Positions 16,386 to 24,152 of a stretch of 64,000 nt of DNA are shown here, piece by piece; within the stretch, counting starts at the first letter, position 1, and each line of letters opens with the position of its first letter. The translations under genes and the position numbers were made by a program. The notes beneath the pieces are model-generated. The model was not told the DNA's origin and searched no databases. It saw only the letters and a list, made by a program, of their open reading frames with translations. The stretch spans positions 496,001 to 560,000 of the forward strand of contig NZ_PYYB01000002.1 in assembly GCF_003044185.1 (NCBI RefSeq). Direction: 5' to 3'. The stretch is from Paraconexibacter algicola. GTDB taxonomy: Bacteria > Actinomycetota > Thermoleophilia > Solirubrobacterales > Solirubrobacteraceae.

Positions 16386-16769
16386 ATGAGCGAGCACCCG
16401 TCCGACGACCGCGACGACGTCCCGCGCAAGGGCGAGGACCCGCTCGGGCGGATCGCCCAGGAGCTGCTCGGCAGCCCGCTGGTCAGCGGCGCGCTCTCGC
16501 GCGCCTTCGAGGCCCGCGAGCGCGCGGTGCACGCGCAGGAGGCGGCGATGGGCGCGCTGAACATCCCGTCCGCCGCCGACGTCGACCGGCTGTCACGCCG
16601 GGTGCGGTCGCTGTCCCAGCGGCTGGAGGGCATCGAGGACGGCGTCGACCGGCTCGACGACCGGCTCGCCGCGCTCCAGGGGACGGCCGACCTCGACGCG
16701 CGCCTCACCCGCATGGAGGCGACGCTCGAGGAGCTGCTGCGGCGCCTGCCGCCCCCCGCGACGGACTAG
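16386..16769 (+). CDS. Phasin-like coiled-coil protein, 127 aa
   Basis: The protein has an acidic start and a helix with GRIAQELLGSPLVSGALSRAFEAR. NIPSAADVDRLSRRVRSLSQ follows, then a coiled coil with regular Leu/Ile heptads. This matches the actinobacterial phasin/PHA-granule-associated pattern, where N(I/V)PS(A/K)ADV introduces the coiled coil. No Lys-rich tail is present, unlike the protein at 10460. The ATG is preceded by both TACGCT and a GGAGG. It overlaps the sirtuin gene end to end by 4 bp. Confidence 0.7.
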   Translation: MSEHPSDDRDDVPRKGEDPLGRIAQELLGSPLVSGALSRAFEARERAVHAQEAAMGALNIPSAADVDRLSRRVRSLSQRLEGIEDGVDRLDDRLAALQGTADLDARLTRMEATLEELLRRLPPPATD

Positions 16770-17515
16770 GCGATCCCGAGCGCGGCCACGACCGCCTCGA
16801 GCTCGGCGACCACGTCGCCGTCGAGCTTCAGCGCCGCCCGGCCGTCCCAGGGCGTCGGGCCCTGCGTCACCACCACGACGGTGCCGCCCGCCGCCTGGGT
16901 GACGCCGGGCAGCTGCGCGACCGGGTGGACCTCCAGCGACGTGCCGATGCACAGCAGCACGTCCGCCCCCGCCGCCAGCGACGCCGCCCGCTCGAGCGCG
17001 CCCTCCGGCAGGAACTCGCCGAAGAGCACGACGTCCGGCTTCAGCGGGCGGCCGCAGTCGCAGCCGGGCACGCCGTCCGCGGCGGCCGCGAGTCGCTCGC
17101 GCACGACGTCGACCGGGTAGCGGCGCAGGCACGACAGGCACGAGGAGTGCTCGATCGTCCCGTGGACCTCGACCAGCTCGGCCGTGCCCGCGCGCCGGTG
17201 CAGCATGTCGATGTTCTGCGTGACGACGGCGTCGAGATGGCCCGCCCGCTCGAGCGCCACCAGTGCCCGGTGGGCGCCGTTGGGCTGCTTCTCGCGCAGG
17301 GTCGTGAAGCGGTCCCCGTAGAAGTGCCAGAACCGCGCGGGGTCGGCGCGCCACGCGTCGATGTGCGCGACCTCCATCGGGTCGACGTTCTCCCACAGCC
17401 CCGTCCCGGGGGAGCGGAAGTCCGGGATGCCCGACGGGACGGAGATCCCCGCGCCCGTGAGCGCGACGACGGAGCCGGCCCCGCGGACGAGGTCGGCGAG
17501 CGCGGCGGCGCTCAC
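16766..17515 (-). CDS. cobB: NAD-dependent protein deacylase (sirtuin)
   Basis: Sirtuins remove acetyl or acyl groups from lysines using NAD. The 249-aa protein has the NAD-binding GAGISVPSGIPDFRS near residue 20, TQNIDMLH, the catalytic His in EVHGT, four zinc Cys residues (SSCLSC and GCDC) and the GTSLEVHP segment. These support an active class III-like bacterial sirtuin. It starts with GTG, 25 nt after the PadR gene, and may be co-transcribed with it. Confidence 0.95.
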   Translation of the reverse strand: MSAAALADLVRGAGSVVALTGAGISVPSGIPDFRSPGTGLWENVDPMEVAHIDAWRADPARFWHFYGDRFTTLREKQPNGAHRALVALERAGHLDAVVTQNIDMLHRRAGTAELVEVHGTIEHSSCLSCLRRYPVDVVRERLAAAADGVPGCDCGRPLKPDVVLFGEFLPEGALERAASLAAGADVLLCIGTSLEVHPVAQLPGVTQAAGGTVVVVTQGPTPWDGRAALKLDGDVVAELEAVVAALGIA

Positions 17516-17540
17516 CGGACGGGACGCGAGCGGCGGACGG

Positions 17541-18026
17541 TCATGGGCGCGATGGTGGCAGACCGGGTCCGGGCTCGAGGTCGAGCTCGGCCTGCAGCCG
17601 GGTGACCGCGGCGGCGACCGCGGCCAGCCGCGGCTCCAGCGCCGCGCGCAGCCGCTCGTGCTCCTGCGCGCCGGCCGCGGTGCGGCGGTAGAACCGGCGC
17701 GAGCGCCGCTCCGGGTGCTCCCACTCCCCGGCGATCAGCCCGCGTGCCTCGAGGTCGCGCAGCAGCGGGTACATCGTGTTCGGGTTGACCGTCACGAGCC
17801 CGGCGGTCACCTCCGTGACGCGATCCATCAGCTGGTTGCCGTAGGAGCGGTCGTCGGCGAGCAGGTGCAGGACCAGGGCGGGCAGCAGCCCGGCGCGCCG
17901 CAGCTCGCCGACCAGCGGGTCGCCCCCGCCCGCCGCCCGGCCGCCACCGCGGGCCCCGGCGGCCGCCTGGGCCTCGGGCAGGGGCGCCGCCTGGGCGACG
18001 GCGTCGCGGGTGGAGCGGTCCGGCAT
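17541..18026 (-). CDS. PadR-family transcriptional regulator
   Basis: The 161-aa protein has a 35-residue Ala/Gly-rich leader and then the PadR winged helix: GLLPALVLHLLADDRSYGNQLMDRV, NPNTMYPLLRDLEARGLI and RRSRRFYRRTAAGAQEHERL. Its C terminus has a short dimerisation helix. PadR proteins usually repress a neighbouring efflux or stress gene. Nearby candidates are the sirtuin downstream or the small membrane proteins upstream. No operator could be assigned. Confidence 0.9.
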   Translation of the reverse strand: MPDRSTRDAVAQAAPLPEAQAAAGARGGGRAAGGGDPLVGELRRAGLLPALVLHLLADDRSYGNQLMDRVTEVTAGLVTVNPNTMYPLLRDLEARGLIAGEWEHPERRSRRFYRRTAAGAQEHERLRAALEPRLAAVAAAVTRLQAELDLEPGPGLPPSRP

Positions 18027-18050
18027 CCCCCCAAGGATCGCAGCGGGCGC

Positions 18051-18075
18051 CCGCGGACGGCGCGCCGTCCCGCGG
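18051..18075. terminator. Palindrome/hairpin between small membrane gene and padR
   Basis: A perfect 16-bp palindrome (18055-18070) sits inside an imperfect longer one with CCGC/GCGG outer arms. It lies between the stop of the 46-aa gene and the start of the PadR gene, both on the minus strand. It may end the short transcript or serve as the PadR site. Confidence 0.35.
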
Positions 18076-18080
18076 TCGTC

Positions 18081-18221
18081 TCAGCCGTCGAGGACGACGG
18101 TCAGGACGAACACGACGCTGCCGACCAGCGCGACCAGCGTGACGGCGAGCAGCGGCCACTGGTCGCCGTGGACCGCGGGCCGGCTCGGACCCATCGTGCG
18201 CCGTCTCAGCCGTCGCCACAT
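18081..18221 (-). CDS. 46-aa single-pass membrane protein
   Basis: This reading frame encodes a very basic N terminus (WRRLRRR), the phrase VHGDQWPLL and then one clean membrane helix (LAVTLVALVGSVVFVLTVVL) ending four residues from the stop. The positive-inside rule predicts a cytoplasmic N terminus. The ATG has a TAGGCT box 6 bp upstream on the minus strand that overlaps the box of the divergent gene. I have no family name for it. Small size and clear topology make it a credible real gene. Confidence 0.6.
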   Translation of the reverse strand: MWRRLRRRTMGPSRPAVHGDQWPLLAVTLVALVGSVVFVLTVVLDG

Positions 18222-18227
18222 GCGCAG

Positions 18228-18237
18228 AGCCTAAGCT
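18228..18237. promoter_or_regulatory. Overlapping back-to-back -10 boxes (AGCCTAAGCT)
   Basis: TAGGCT on the minus strand (18228-18233) and TAAGCT on the plus strand (18232-18237) share the central TA. Each ends 6 bp before its start codon (18221 and 18244). The layout matches 11061-11070. Confidence 0.55.
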
Positions 18238-18243
18238 GGGACG

Positions 18244-18657
18244 GTGCAGGAGGTCTTCGGGATCGTGCTGTTCGCCGTCGTCGGCGTGGGGATCGTCATC
18301 GCGGTCCTGACGCTCGCGACGAGCGACCGCAGCTACGACCAGATCGGCCAGGGTGGCTTCCACGAGGAGCGTCCCCGGCCCGCCGCGGCCCAGGGCGCGG
18401 CGCTCGCGCGTGAGCGCGACGAGGAGATCCGGCAGATGCTCGAGGCCCGCAACGTGCGGCGCGTCCGCCGCGGCGAGGCGCCACTGGACGTCGAGGAGGA
18501 GCTCGCCGCGCTCACCGCGACGCGGATCGACCCGGAGCTGCTGGACGAGATCCGCACGCTCGTGGAGGCACGCAACCGCCGCCGCGTGAAGGCCGGGCAG
18601 GAGCCGCTGGACGTCGAGGCGGAGATCGCCCGGCAGGTCCGCGAGCTCGAGGCCTGA
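18244..18657 (+). CDS. Membrane-anchored protein with duplicated motif, 137 aa
   Basis: One N-terminal membrane helix (FGIVLFAVVGVGIVIAVLTLA) is followed by a charged cytoplasmic region. This region holds two copies of a roughly 28-residue unit: EEIRQMLEARNVRRVRRG then APLDVEEELA, and LDEIRTLVEARNRRRVKAG then EPLDVEAEIA. The shared core is EARNxRRxxxGxxPLDVExE. The duplication implies a repeated binding surface or internal dimer. No named family was recognised. GTG start with TAAGCT 6 bp upstream. Confidence 0.7.
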   Translation: MQEVFGIVLFAVVGVGIVIAVLTLATSDRSYDQIGQGGFHEERPRPAAAQGAALARERDEEIRQMLEARNVRRVRRGEAPLDVEEELAALTATRIDPELLDEIRTLVEARNRRRVKAGQEPLDVEAEIARQVRELEA

Positions 18658-18666
18658 GCGACGCGA

Positions 18667-19212
18667 TCAGCGCGCGTCGTCCTCGGGGGCCTCGAGGCCG
18701 CCGCCGTCGCCCGTGACGTCCGGGTCCTGGACCGTCGCGGTGGTGGTCGTGGTCGTCGGCGCGACGGTGGTCGCGGCGGGCGTGGCCGCGACCGACGGGT
18801 CGGCCGGCGTGGGAGCGGCGGGGTCGCGTGTCGCGCGCCGGATCTCGACGATCCGCCGGTCGGCGCCCTCGCCGTACACGTGGAACGTCCGCCCGCCGCG
18901 CTCGACGAGCGCGAACGCCTCGCCGTGCCGGGCGTTGCCGCTGGTGTTGACGTAGCTGCCCTCGCGCACGCCCGCGGTCACCCGCACGTAGTGGTGCCCG
19001 GCGACCTGCTCGTGGCGCTCGGCCGCGGTCACGCCCGCGGCGACCCCGGAGCGGGCCCGGCCCTCGGCGGCCGCCTCGAGGACGGTCTTGAACGAGGTGC
19101 TCGTCGGCGAGACGCCGCCGGTGCGGGCGGACAGCTCGTCGCTCGTCACCCGGTCCGCGCGCGCGACACCGGTGGTGTCGCGCGCGGCGGTGGTGGCGGT
19201 GACCGGGTCCAT
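18667..19212 (-). CDS. Hypothetical protein, 181 aa
   Basis: Unrecognised. The N-terminal part (about 25-125) has FKTVLEAAAEGRARSG, then alternating strands HYVRVTAGVREGSYVNTSGN, AFALVERGGRTFHVYG and RIVEIRRA. The C-terminal 50 residues are Pro/Ala/Thr-rich with a run of seven Thr and an acidic end. No signal peptide is seen from the ATG at 19212. The FKTVLE segment recalls flagellar or cell-wall-linked actinobacterial proteins, but this is too weak for a call. Confidence 0.5.
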   Translation of the reverse strand: MDPVTATTAARDTTGVARADRVTSDELSARTGGVSPTSTSFKTVLEAAAEGRARSGVAAGVTAAERHEQVAGHHYVRVTAGVREGSYVNTSGNARHGEAFALVERGGRTFHVYGEGADRRIVEIRRATRDPAAPTPADPSVAATPAATTVAPTTTTTTATVQDPDVTGDGGGLEAPEDDAR

Positions 19213-19351
19213 GACACCCCGGTCGTCGGCCGACGCGGCCCGCGCTTGACCCGGCGGCGCTCCCGTTCCCCGAACGGTCACACCGACCGGTCCGCGGGCA
19301 AGGACCCTGCACAGCGGCAGATTCCCGTCCGTCCGACCGCCCAGGAGCGCC

Positions 19352-20269
19352 GTGACCGCCGCCGTCCGCCTCGCCGCCGCCACCGTCCCGCTGCCCGACG
19401 GCCGCCGCCTCGCCTGCACCGCCCTCGGCCCGTCCGACGGCCTGCCGCTGGTGCAGCTGCACGGCGCGATCGGCACGCGCCCCGCGCGCTGCCCATGGAC
19501 CGAGCAGGCGCTCGAGGACGCCGGTGTGCGGCTGCTGCTGCCCCAGCGGCCCGGCTTCGGCGGCTCGGACCCGCACCCCGGACGGACGCTGCGCTCGTTC
19601 GCCGAGGACCTGGGCGCGCTCGCGGACGCGCTCGGGCTCGCGCGCTTCGCGGTCCTCGGCGTCAGCGCCGGCGGCCCCTACGCGGCGGCGTGCGCCCACC
19701 GCCTCGGCGAGCGCGTCGCCGTCACCGCCCTGATCTCGACGACCGTGCCGCTGCGCGGACCGGGGGCCGCGCCCGCGGCGACGCCGCTGCTGGCGCTCGG
19801 CGCGCGGACCGTGCGCCATCCGCGCGCGGCGCGTGCCGCGGCCCGCGCGCTGGTCGCCGCCGTGCGCGCGCGGCCGGACGCGCTCATCGGCCTGATCGAG
19901 CGTCGCGGCGCCGCGGCCGACCGGGCCCATCTGACGCCCGAGCGTCGCGAGCAGATGACCGCCGCGATCCTCGACGCCGTCGCCGGCGGGCCGGACTGCG
20001 TGCTGGAGGACCTGCGGCTCGCGCTCGGCCCCTGGGGCTTCTCCCCCGCCGCCGTGCCGGGACCCGTGCTCGTCTGGCACGGCCGCGACGACGCGACGGT
20101 CCCGGTCGGGCACGCGCTCGCCCACACCGCCACGATCAGGGACCGGCGCACGACGGTGCTGCCGGGCGACGGGCACTTCTTCCTACGCGCGCGGCTGCCC
20201 GCCGTGCTGGCGGCCGTCCGTGCGGCGTGGTCGCCCGTGGCGGCGGCGCCGGCGCGGGAGGCGGCCTGA
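19352..20269 (+). CDS. Alpha/beta-hydrolase
   Basis: A 305-aa alpha/beta-hydrolase. The fold is evident from LVQLHGAIGTRP (oxyanion loop), LLPQRPGFGGSD, the nucleophile elbow GVSAGGPY (Ser about 103), WHGRDDATVP with the acid Asp, and GDGHFF with the catalytic His. Substrate is not predictable. The GTG start has an AGGAG ribosome site just upstream. It converges on the cation antiporter gene with a stop-codon hairpin between them. Confidence 0.88.
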   Translation: MTAAVRLAAATVPLPDGRRLACTALGPSDGLPLVQLHGAIGTRPARCPWTEQALEDAGVRLLLPQRPGFGGSDPHPGRTLRSFAEDLGALADALGLARFAVLGVSAGGPYAAACAHRLGERVAVTALISTTVPLRGPGAAPAATPLLALGARTVRHPRAARAAARALVAAVRARPDALIGLIERRGAAADRAHLTPERREQMTAAILDAVAGGPDCVLEDLRLALGPWGFSPAAVPGPVLVWHGRDDATVPVGHALAHTATIRDRRTTVLPGDGHFFLRARLPAVLAAVRAAWSPVAAAPAREAA

Positions 20270-20292
20270 CCGACGCGGCGACCGGGTCAGGC
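20264..20292. terminator. Stop-codon hairpin between convergent genes
   Basis: A perfect 8-bp stem (GCCTGACC with GGTCAGGC) has a 13-nt loop. The TGA stop of the hydrolase (20267-20269) pairs with the TCA stop of the antiporter gene (20287-20289), the same design as at 847-867. Confidence 0.5.
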
Positions 20293-21396
20293 GAACGCGA
20301 ACGCCAGCGCGATCACGAGGTACACGAGCAGCAGCTGCAGGCCCATGAACCAGGTGCTCTCGCCCTCGCGCGCGACCTGCCCGGCGATGAGCACGGCCAT
20401 GAGGATCGCCCCGAGCTCGAACCCGTTGAGCACGAGCGCCATCGGGTGCGGGCCGAGCACGAAGCTCGCGATCACCAGGACCGGCGCGACGAACAGCGCG
20501 ACCTGCGCGCTGGAGCCGATCGCGATGTTCACCGCGAGGTCCATCTTGTTCTTCATCGCGACGAGCACCGCGACCCAGTGCTCGGCGGCGTTGCCGACGA
20601 TCGCGACGACGATCGCCCCGACGAAGAACTCGCTGAGCCCGATCGAGCCCGCCGCCTCGGTGATCGACCCGACGAGGATCTCGCTCATCGCCCCCACGGC
20701 GACACCCGCGACGAGCAGCGCGAGCACGCTGCGGCGGACCGTCCACGGCTCCTCCAGGTCCCCGTCCTCGTCGTCGTCGGGGTTGAACAGGTCGCGGTGG
20801 GTGACGAGCGAGAAGACGAGGCCCGCGGCGTAGCTGACGATCAGCACGAGCGCGACGAGCAGCGACAGCGTCTCGACGTCGCCGCCGAAGTTCACGCGCT
20901 CGTCGCCGGGGCGCGGGAGCCCGTCGGCGTCGACGAGCTGGAAGATCGCCGGCATCACGAGCGCGACGATCGCCAGCAGCAGCATCGAGGACTGCGCGGA
21001 GGCCGCGGCGGCGCTGAAGTACTGCCGGTCGCGGCGCAGGCCGCCCGCGAACATCGCCGCGCCGAGCACGAACAGGGTGTTGCCGATGATCGAGCCGACG
21101 ATCGACGCCTTGACGACCTCGTGCAGGCCGGCGTTGAGCGCGAACAGCGCGATGATGAGCTCGGGCGCGTTGCCGAACGTGACGTTCAGCAGGCCGCCGA
21201 TCCCCGGCCCGCTGCGCGCCGCGAGCTCCTCGGTCGCGCGGCCCATCAGCGCCGCGGTCGGGATGACCCCGGCCGCGGAGGCGAAGAAGACGAGGACCGG
21301 GTCGAGCCCGGCGAGCTCGAACGCGACGGCCGCCGGGATGAACGGGACGAGGAGGTAGGGCCACCCCTGCGGGGTCAGCAGTGCGCGCGGATCCAC
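20287..21396 (-). CDS. cax: Ca2+/H+ antiporter (CaCA family)
   Basis: The 369-aa inner-membrane protein has about eleven hydrophobic helices in two related halves. Each half carries the ion-binding alpha repeat: GNAPELI (75-81) in the first and GNAAEHW (about residue 268) in the second. A central acidic loop NPDDDEDGDLEEP separates them, as in VCX/CaxA exchangers. It probably extrudes Ca2+ in exchange for protons. The GTG start has TAGGTT 7 bp upstream, overlapping the stop codon of the lipoprotein gene before it. Confidence 0.92.
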   Translation of the reverse strand: MDPRALLTPQGWPYLLVPFIPAAVAFELAGLDPVLVFFASAAGVIPTAALMGRATEELAARSGPGIGGLLNVTFGNAPELIIALFALNAGLHEVVKASIVGSIIGNTLFVLGAAMFAGGLRRDRQYFSAAAASAQSSMLLLAIVALVMPAIFQLVDADGLPRPGDERVNFGGDVETLSLLVALVLIVSYAAGLVFSLVTHRDLFNPDDDEDGDLEEPWTVRRSVLALLVAGVAVGAMSEILVGSITEAAGSIGLSEFFVGAIVVAIVGNAAEHWVAVLVAMKNKMDLAVNIAIGSSAQVALFVAPVLVIASFVLGPHPMALVLNGFELGAILMAVLIAGQVAREGESTWFMGLQLLLVYLVIALAFAFA

Positions 21397-21403
21397 CGCG
21401 CCG

Positions 21404-21409
21404 AACCTA
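21404..21409 (-). promoter_or_regulatory. TAGGTT -10-like box for cax
   Basis: TAGGTT on the minus strand begins with the TAG stop codon of the upstream lipoprotein gene and ends 7 bp before the cax GTG. This implies independent leaderless transcription of cax. Confidence 0.45.
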
Positions 21410-22516
21410 CCCGGTCAGCGCCCCGGCACACTCCTGGACCTTGCGCAGGTCCGTCCCGGCCCGGTCCAGGCACTCCAGGTACTCCGGGTTGGCGGCCGGC
21501 GCCCCGCCCGCCTCGCTCGCCGCGCCGCCCGCACCGGTGGTGCCGGACGCGCCCGCCGCACCGGTGGTCGCGCCGCCGCCGAGCTGGCCGGTGAGCTCCT
21601 CCAGCGGCCGCGCGTTCGCGGGCGCGGAGATCTTCTGCTCCTCGTTGAGGTCGGCGATCGTGAGGTCGAGCTTCAGCGTGCCGCCCTCGAGGCCGCCGAC
21701 GCCGGCGCGCTCGGCCTGCGGCACGTCGAACTGGACCGCGACGACCATCCGGCGCAGCAGCTGGTCGTCCTGGCCGGAGTAGACGTCGACCTTGGCGCTC
21801 TTGACCGCCTCGGCGATCTGCGTGCGCTGGGCCTGGGTCAGCGTGGCGGGCACCTCGGCGGGCGCCTGCTGCGCGACGCCGAGGTCGTCGGCCTTCTCCA
21901 GCAGCGTGTTGATGTCCAGGAGGAACTTCGGGACGTCGACGGTCGCGGTGATGTGCGTCGTGCCGGTCCCGCCCGTCTCGGCGGTGCCGGCCTTCTTCGC
22001 GCCGCTCAGCCAGCGCAGCGGGTCGATGCCGAGCGCCTTGAAGGTCGGGCCGTCCTCCTGGCTGCCCGCCTCCTTCTGGGCCTGCTGGTAGCCGGTCTTG
22101 AAGCTCTGGAAGAGCTCGTCGCCGACCGCGAAGTTCTGGTTCTGGAAGGTCAGGAAGCCCTTGTCGCCCGTGCTCACGGCCCCGGCGGTGAACGACTGGC
22201 CGGACGCGTCGAGCGACAGGTCGAAGTCGAACGCGGGGAGCTTCTCGCTGCCGTTGCTCTGGAACGGGCCGGTGAGCTTCAGCGCCACCGGACCGGTGAG
22301 GCTCGGCAGGCCCTGCGCGTCGAGCGAGACCGCGACGTCGAGCTTGCCGCTGCGGATCGGCTTGTCCGAGCCGAAGGTCGAGGTGAGGATGCCCGAGACG
22401 CTGTCGTCCCCTCCGCCGCCGCCGTCGTCGCCGCCGCACGCGGCGAGCGTGAGCCCGCCCGCGACCAGCGCGAGCAGGGTGAACAGGACCTGGACGGCAC
22501 GACGGGTGGACGGCAC
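21407..22516 (-). CDS. LppX/LprG-like lipoprotein
   Basis: A 369-aa lipoprotein: hydrophobic signal ending LTLAAC with the lipidated Cys near residue 27, then a Gly/Asp-rich linker. The mature part has long strands of the sort seen in LppX/LprG half-barrel lipid carriers (KLDVAVSLDAQG, ALKLTGPF, AFDFDLSLDASG, HITATVDVPKFLLDI). Near the C terminus a Gly/Ala/Thr linker leads to a tail with two Cys residues. A role in moving or holding lipids at the outer face of the membrane is inferred from fold type. A GAGGGAG ribosome site precedes the GTG start. Confidence 0.65.
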   Translation of the reverse strand: MPSTRRAVQVLFTLLALVAGGLTLAACGGDDGGGGGDDSVSGILTSTFGSDKPIRSGKLDVAVSLDAQGLPSLTGPVALKLTGPFQSNGSEKLPAFDFDLSLDASGQSFTAGAVSTGDKGFLTFQNQNFAVGDELFQSFKTGYQQAQKEAGSQEDGPTFKALGIDPLRWLSGAKKAGTAETGGTGTTHITATVDVPKFLLDINTLLEKADDLGVAQQAPAEVPATLTQAQRTQIAEAVKSAKVDVYSGQDDQLLRRMVVAVQFDVPQAERAGVGGLEGGTLKLDLTIADLNEEQKISAPANARPLEELTGQLGGGATTGAAGASGTTGAGGAASEAGGAPAANPEYLECLDRAGTDLRKVQECAGALTG

Positions 22517-22581
22517 GGTCGGACTACTCCCTCAAGAATCGGACGTGCAACGCAGGCTGCGGCCCGCGGCGGCGGCGAGCG

Positions 22582-22587
22582 TAGCAT
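22582..22587 (+). promoter_or_regulatory. TAGCAT -10-like box
   Basis: TAGCAT ends 7 bp before the GTG of the C5-epimerase-like gene. No ribosome site is present between them, consistent with a leaderless transcript. Confidence 0.45.
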
Positions 22588-22594
22588 CGGTCCC

Positions 22595-24139
22595 GTGCGC
22601 GCCACGCCGATCGCCCTGCTCGCGGCCGCGCTCGTCGCCCTGGCCCTCGCCGGCCCCGCGGCCGCGGCCCCGCTGCTCGTGCTGGAGCCCGACGGCCGGG
22701 TGACCGCCCGCGACGACCGCTTCCTCCCCGCTCCCGACCGACCGGTCGGTCGGACCGCCGCCCCGGCCCCCGCGATGGCGCCGGACGGGCCGGCGGGTCG
22801 CGCGGCGCGCTCCCGGCGGACGGTGCGCGGCGAGCTCGCACGGCTGCGCGACGCGGGCGCGATCGACGCGGCGACCCACGACCGCCACCGCGAGACGTGG
22901 GACGCCGCGCAGCGGACGCTGCGGCGGCTGACCGGCCGCCGCGCGGTGGAGCTGCGCGGGGTGCTGCGCACGGTCGACGAGGTCGCCGCGGCCGGCGCGC
23001 TCACGGCCGCGCGGCTGCCGGCCGTCTTCCAGACCGTCGCCCGCAACCGCCAGTGGTGGGCGGCCGGACGGCTCGTCGGGTACGGGCAGCGGGTCGCGTT
23101 CTCCGGCAGCCGGCTCGTCTGGCAGAGCTACCCCGGCCAGGGCATCCAGCTGCAGTGGCTCGGCACGTTCGGCAAGGCCAACGGCCTGTTCCTCTCGGGC
23201 GACCACGATCCCGAGCTGCGCGCCCTGCTCGACGAGGCGGGCGCCCTCGCCACCCCGCGGGCCGGCGGCCTGGCCTGGGAGTCCTGGTTCCGCTTCGACG
23301 GCGGCCGGCCGCCATGGGTCAGCGCGCTGTCGCAGGGGACCGCGGTCCAGGCGCTGTCGCGCGCCGCGATCCGCCTCGGGCACGGCCCGTACTTCGACAC
23401 CGCGCGGGCCGCACTGGGGATCTTCCGCACGCCCCCGCCCACCGGCGTCCGGGTCGCGACCGACGCCGGAGCGCACTACCTCATCTACTCGTTCGCCCCG
23501 CGGCTGCGGGTGCTCAACGGGTTCGTGCAGTCACTCATCGGCCTGCGCGACTTCGCGACCTTCGCCAACGACGACGGGGGCCGCGCGCTGTTCGCCGACG
23601 GCGAGGCGCAGCTGCGGCGCGAGGTGCCCGCCTACGACACGGGTGCCTGGTCGATGTACTCGCAGGCGCGCGAGTCGGACCTCGGGTACCACACGCTGCT
23701 CCGGGACTTCCTGCGCAACCTCTGCGGCCGCCTGACCGACGACACCGCGCGGGCCGCCGCCGCCCAGGCCGCGGGCGGCGCGACGGCGACGCCCGCCGTC
23801 CCCGACCCGGCGCTCTACTGCGGGACCGCCGAGCGCTTCACCGGCTACCTGCGGACACGGCCGGTGGTGACGCTGCGGGCCGCCCGCCCGGCGCGCCCTC
23901 GCGCCCGGCGTGGGGTGACGGTGCCGTACGTGCTGTCGAAGATCTCGACGGTCACCACGCGCGTCACGCGCGCCGGCCGCCCGGTCGCGGGCCGGACCGT
24001 CCGCCTGGGGCGCGGCACGCAGGCCCTGCGCTTCACCCCGAAGGCTCCCGGGTCCTACGCGATCAGCGTCCGGGCGGTCGACCTCGCGGGCAACGCGACG
24101 ATCGTCTCGGGCGCAGTGAAGGTGGCGTCCGCGAAGTAG
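22595..24139 (+). CDS. Secreted D-glucuronyl C5-epimerase-like protein
   Basis: The 514-aa protein has a signal peptide (1-25, AAA-type cleavage) and a helical region (about 60-180). The catalytic-type domain (about 185-400) matches the C-terminal domain of glucuronyl C5-epimerases: WVSALSQGTAVQALSRA, then YLIYSF, RLRVLNGFVQSLIGLRDF and the late YDTGAWSMYSQ motif. Such enzymes invert C5 of uronic acids in polysaccharides. The last 90 residues form an Arg-rich beta module like those on two other secreted enzymes here. It lies directly before arsA (13 nt), but a TAGCCT box at the junction suggests separate transcription. Confidence 0.75.
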   Translation: MRATPIALLAAALVALALAGPAAAAPLLVLEPDGRVTARDDRFLPAPDRPVGRTAAPAPAMAPDGPAGRAARSRRTVRGELARLRDAGAIDAATHDRHRETWDAAQRTLRRLTGRRAVELRGVLRTVDEVAAAGALTAARLPAVFQTVARNRQWWAAGRLVGYGQRVAFSGSRLVWQSYPGQGIQLQWLGTFGKANGLFLSGDHDPELRALLDEAGALATPRAGGLAWESWFRFDGGRPPWVSALSQGTAVQALSRAAIRLGHGPYFDTARAALGIFRTPPPTGVRVATDAGAHYLIYSFAPRLRVLNGFVQSLIGLRDFATFANDDGGRALFADGEAQLRREVPAYDTGAWSMYSQARESDLGYHTLLRDFLRNLCGRLTDDTARAAAAQAAGGATATPAVPDPALYCGTAERFTGYLRTRPVVTLRAARPARPRARRGVTVPYVLSKISTVTTRVTRAGRPVAGRTVRLGRGTQALRFTPKAPGSYAISVRAVDLAGNATIVSGAVKVASAK

Positions 24140-24142
24140 CCT
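24137..24142 (+). promoter_or_regulatory. TAGCCT -10-like box for arsA
   Basis: TAGCCT starts with the TAG stop codon of the epimerase gene and ends 10 bp before the arsA ATG. Confidence 0.4.
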
Positions 24143-24152
24143 TGCGGGCTCG

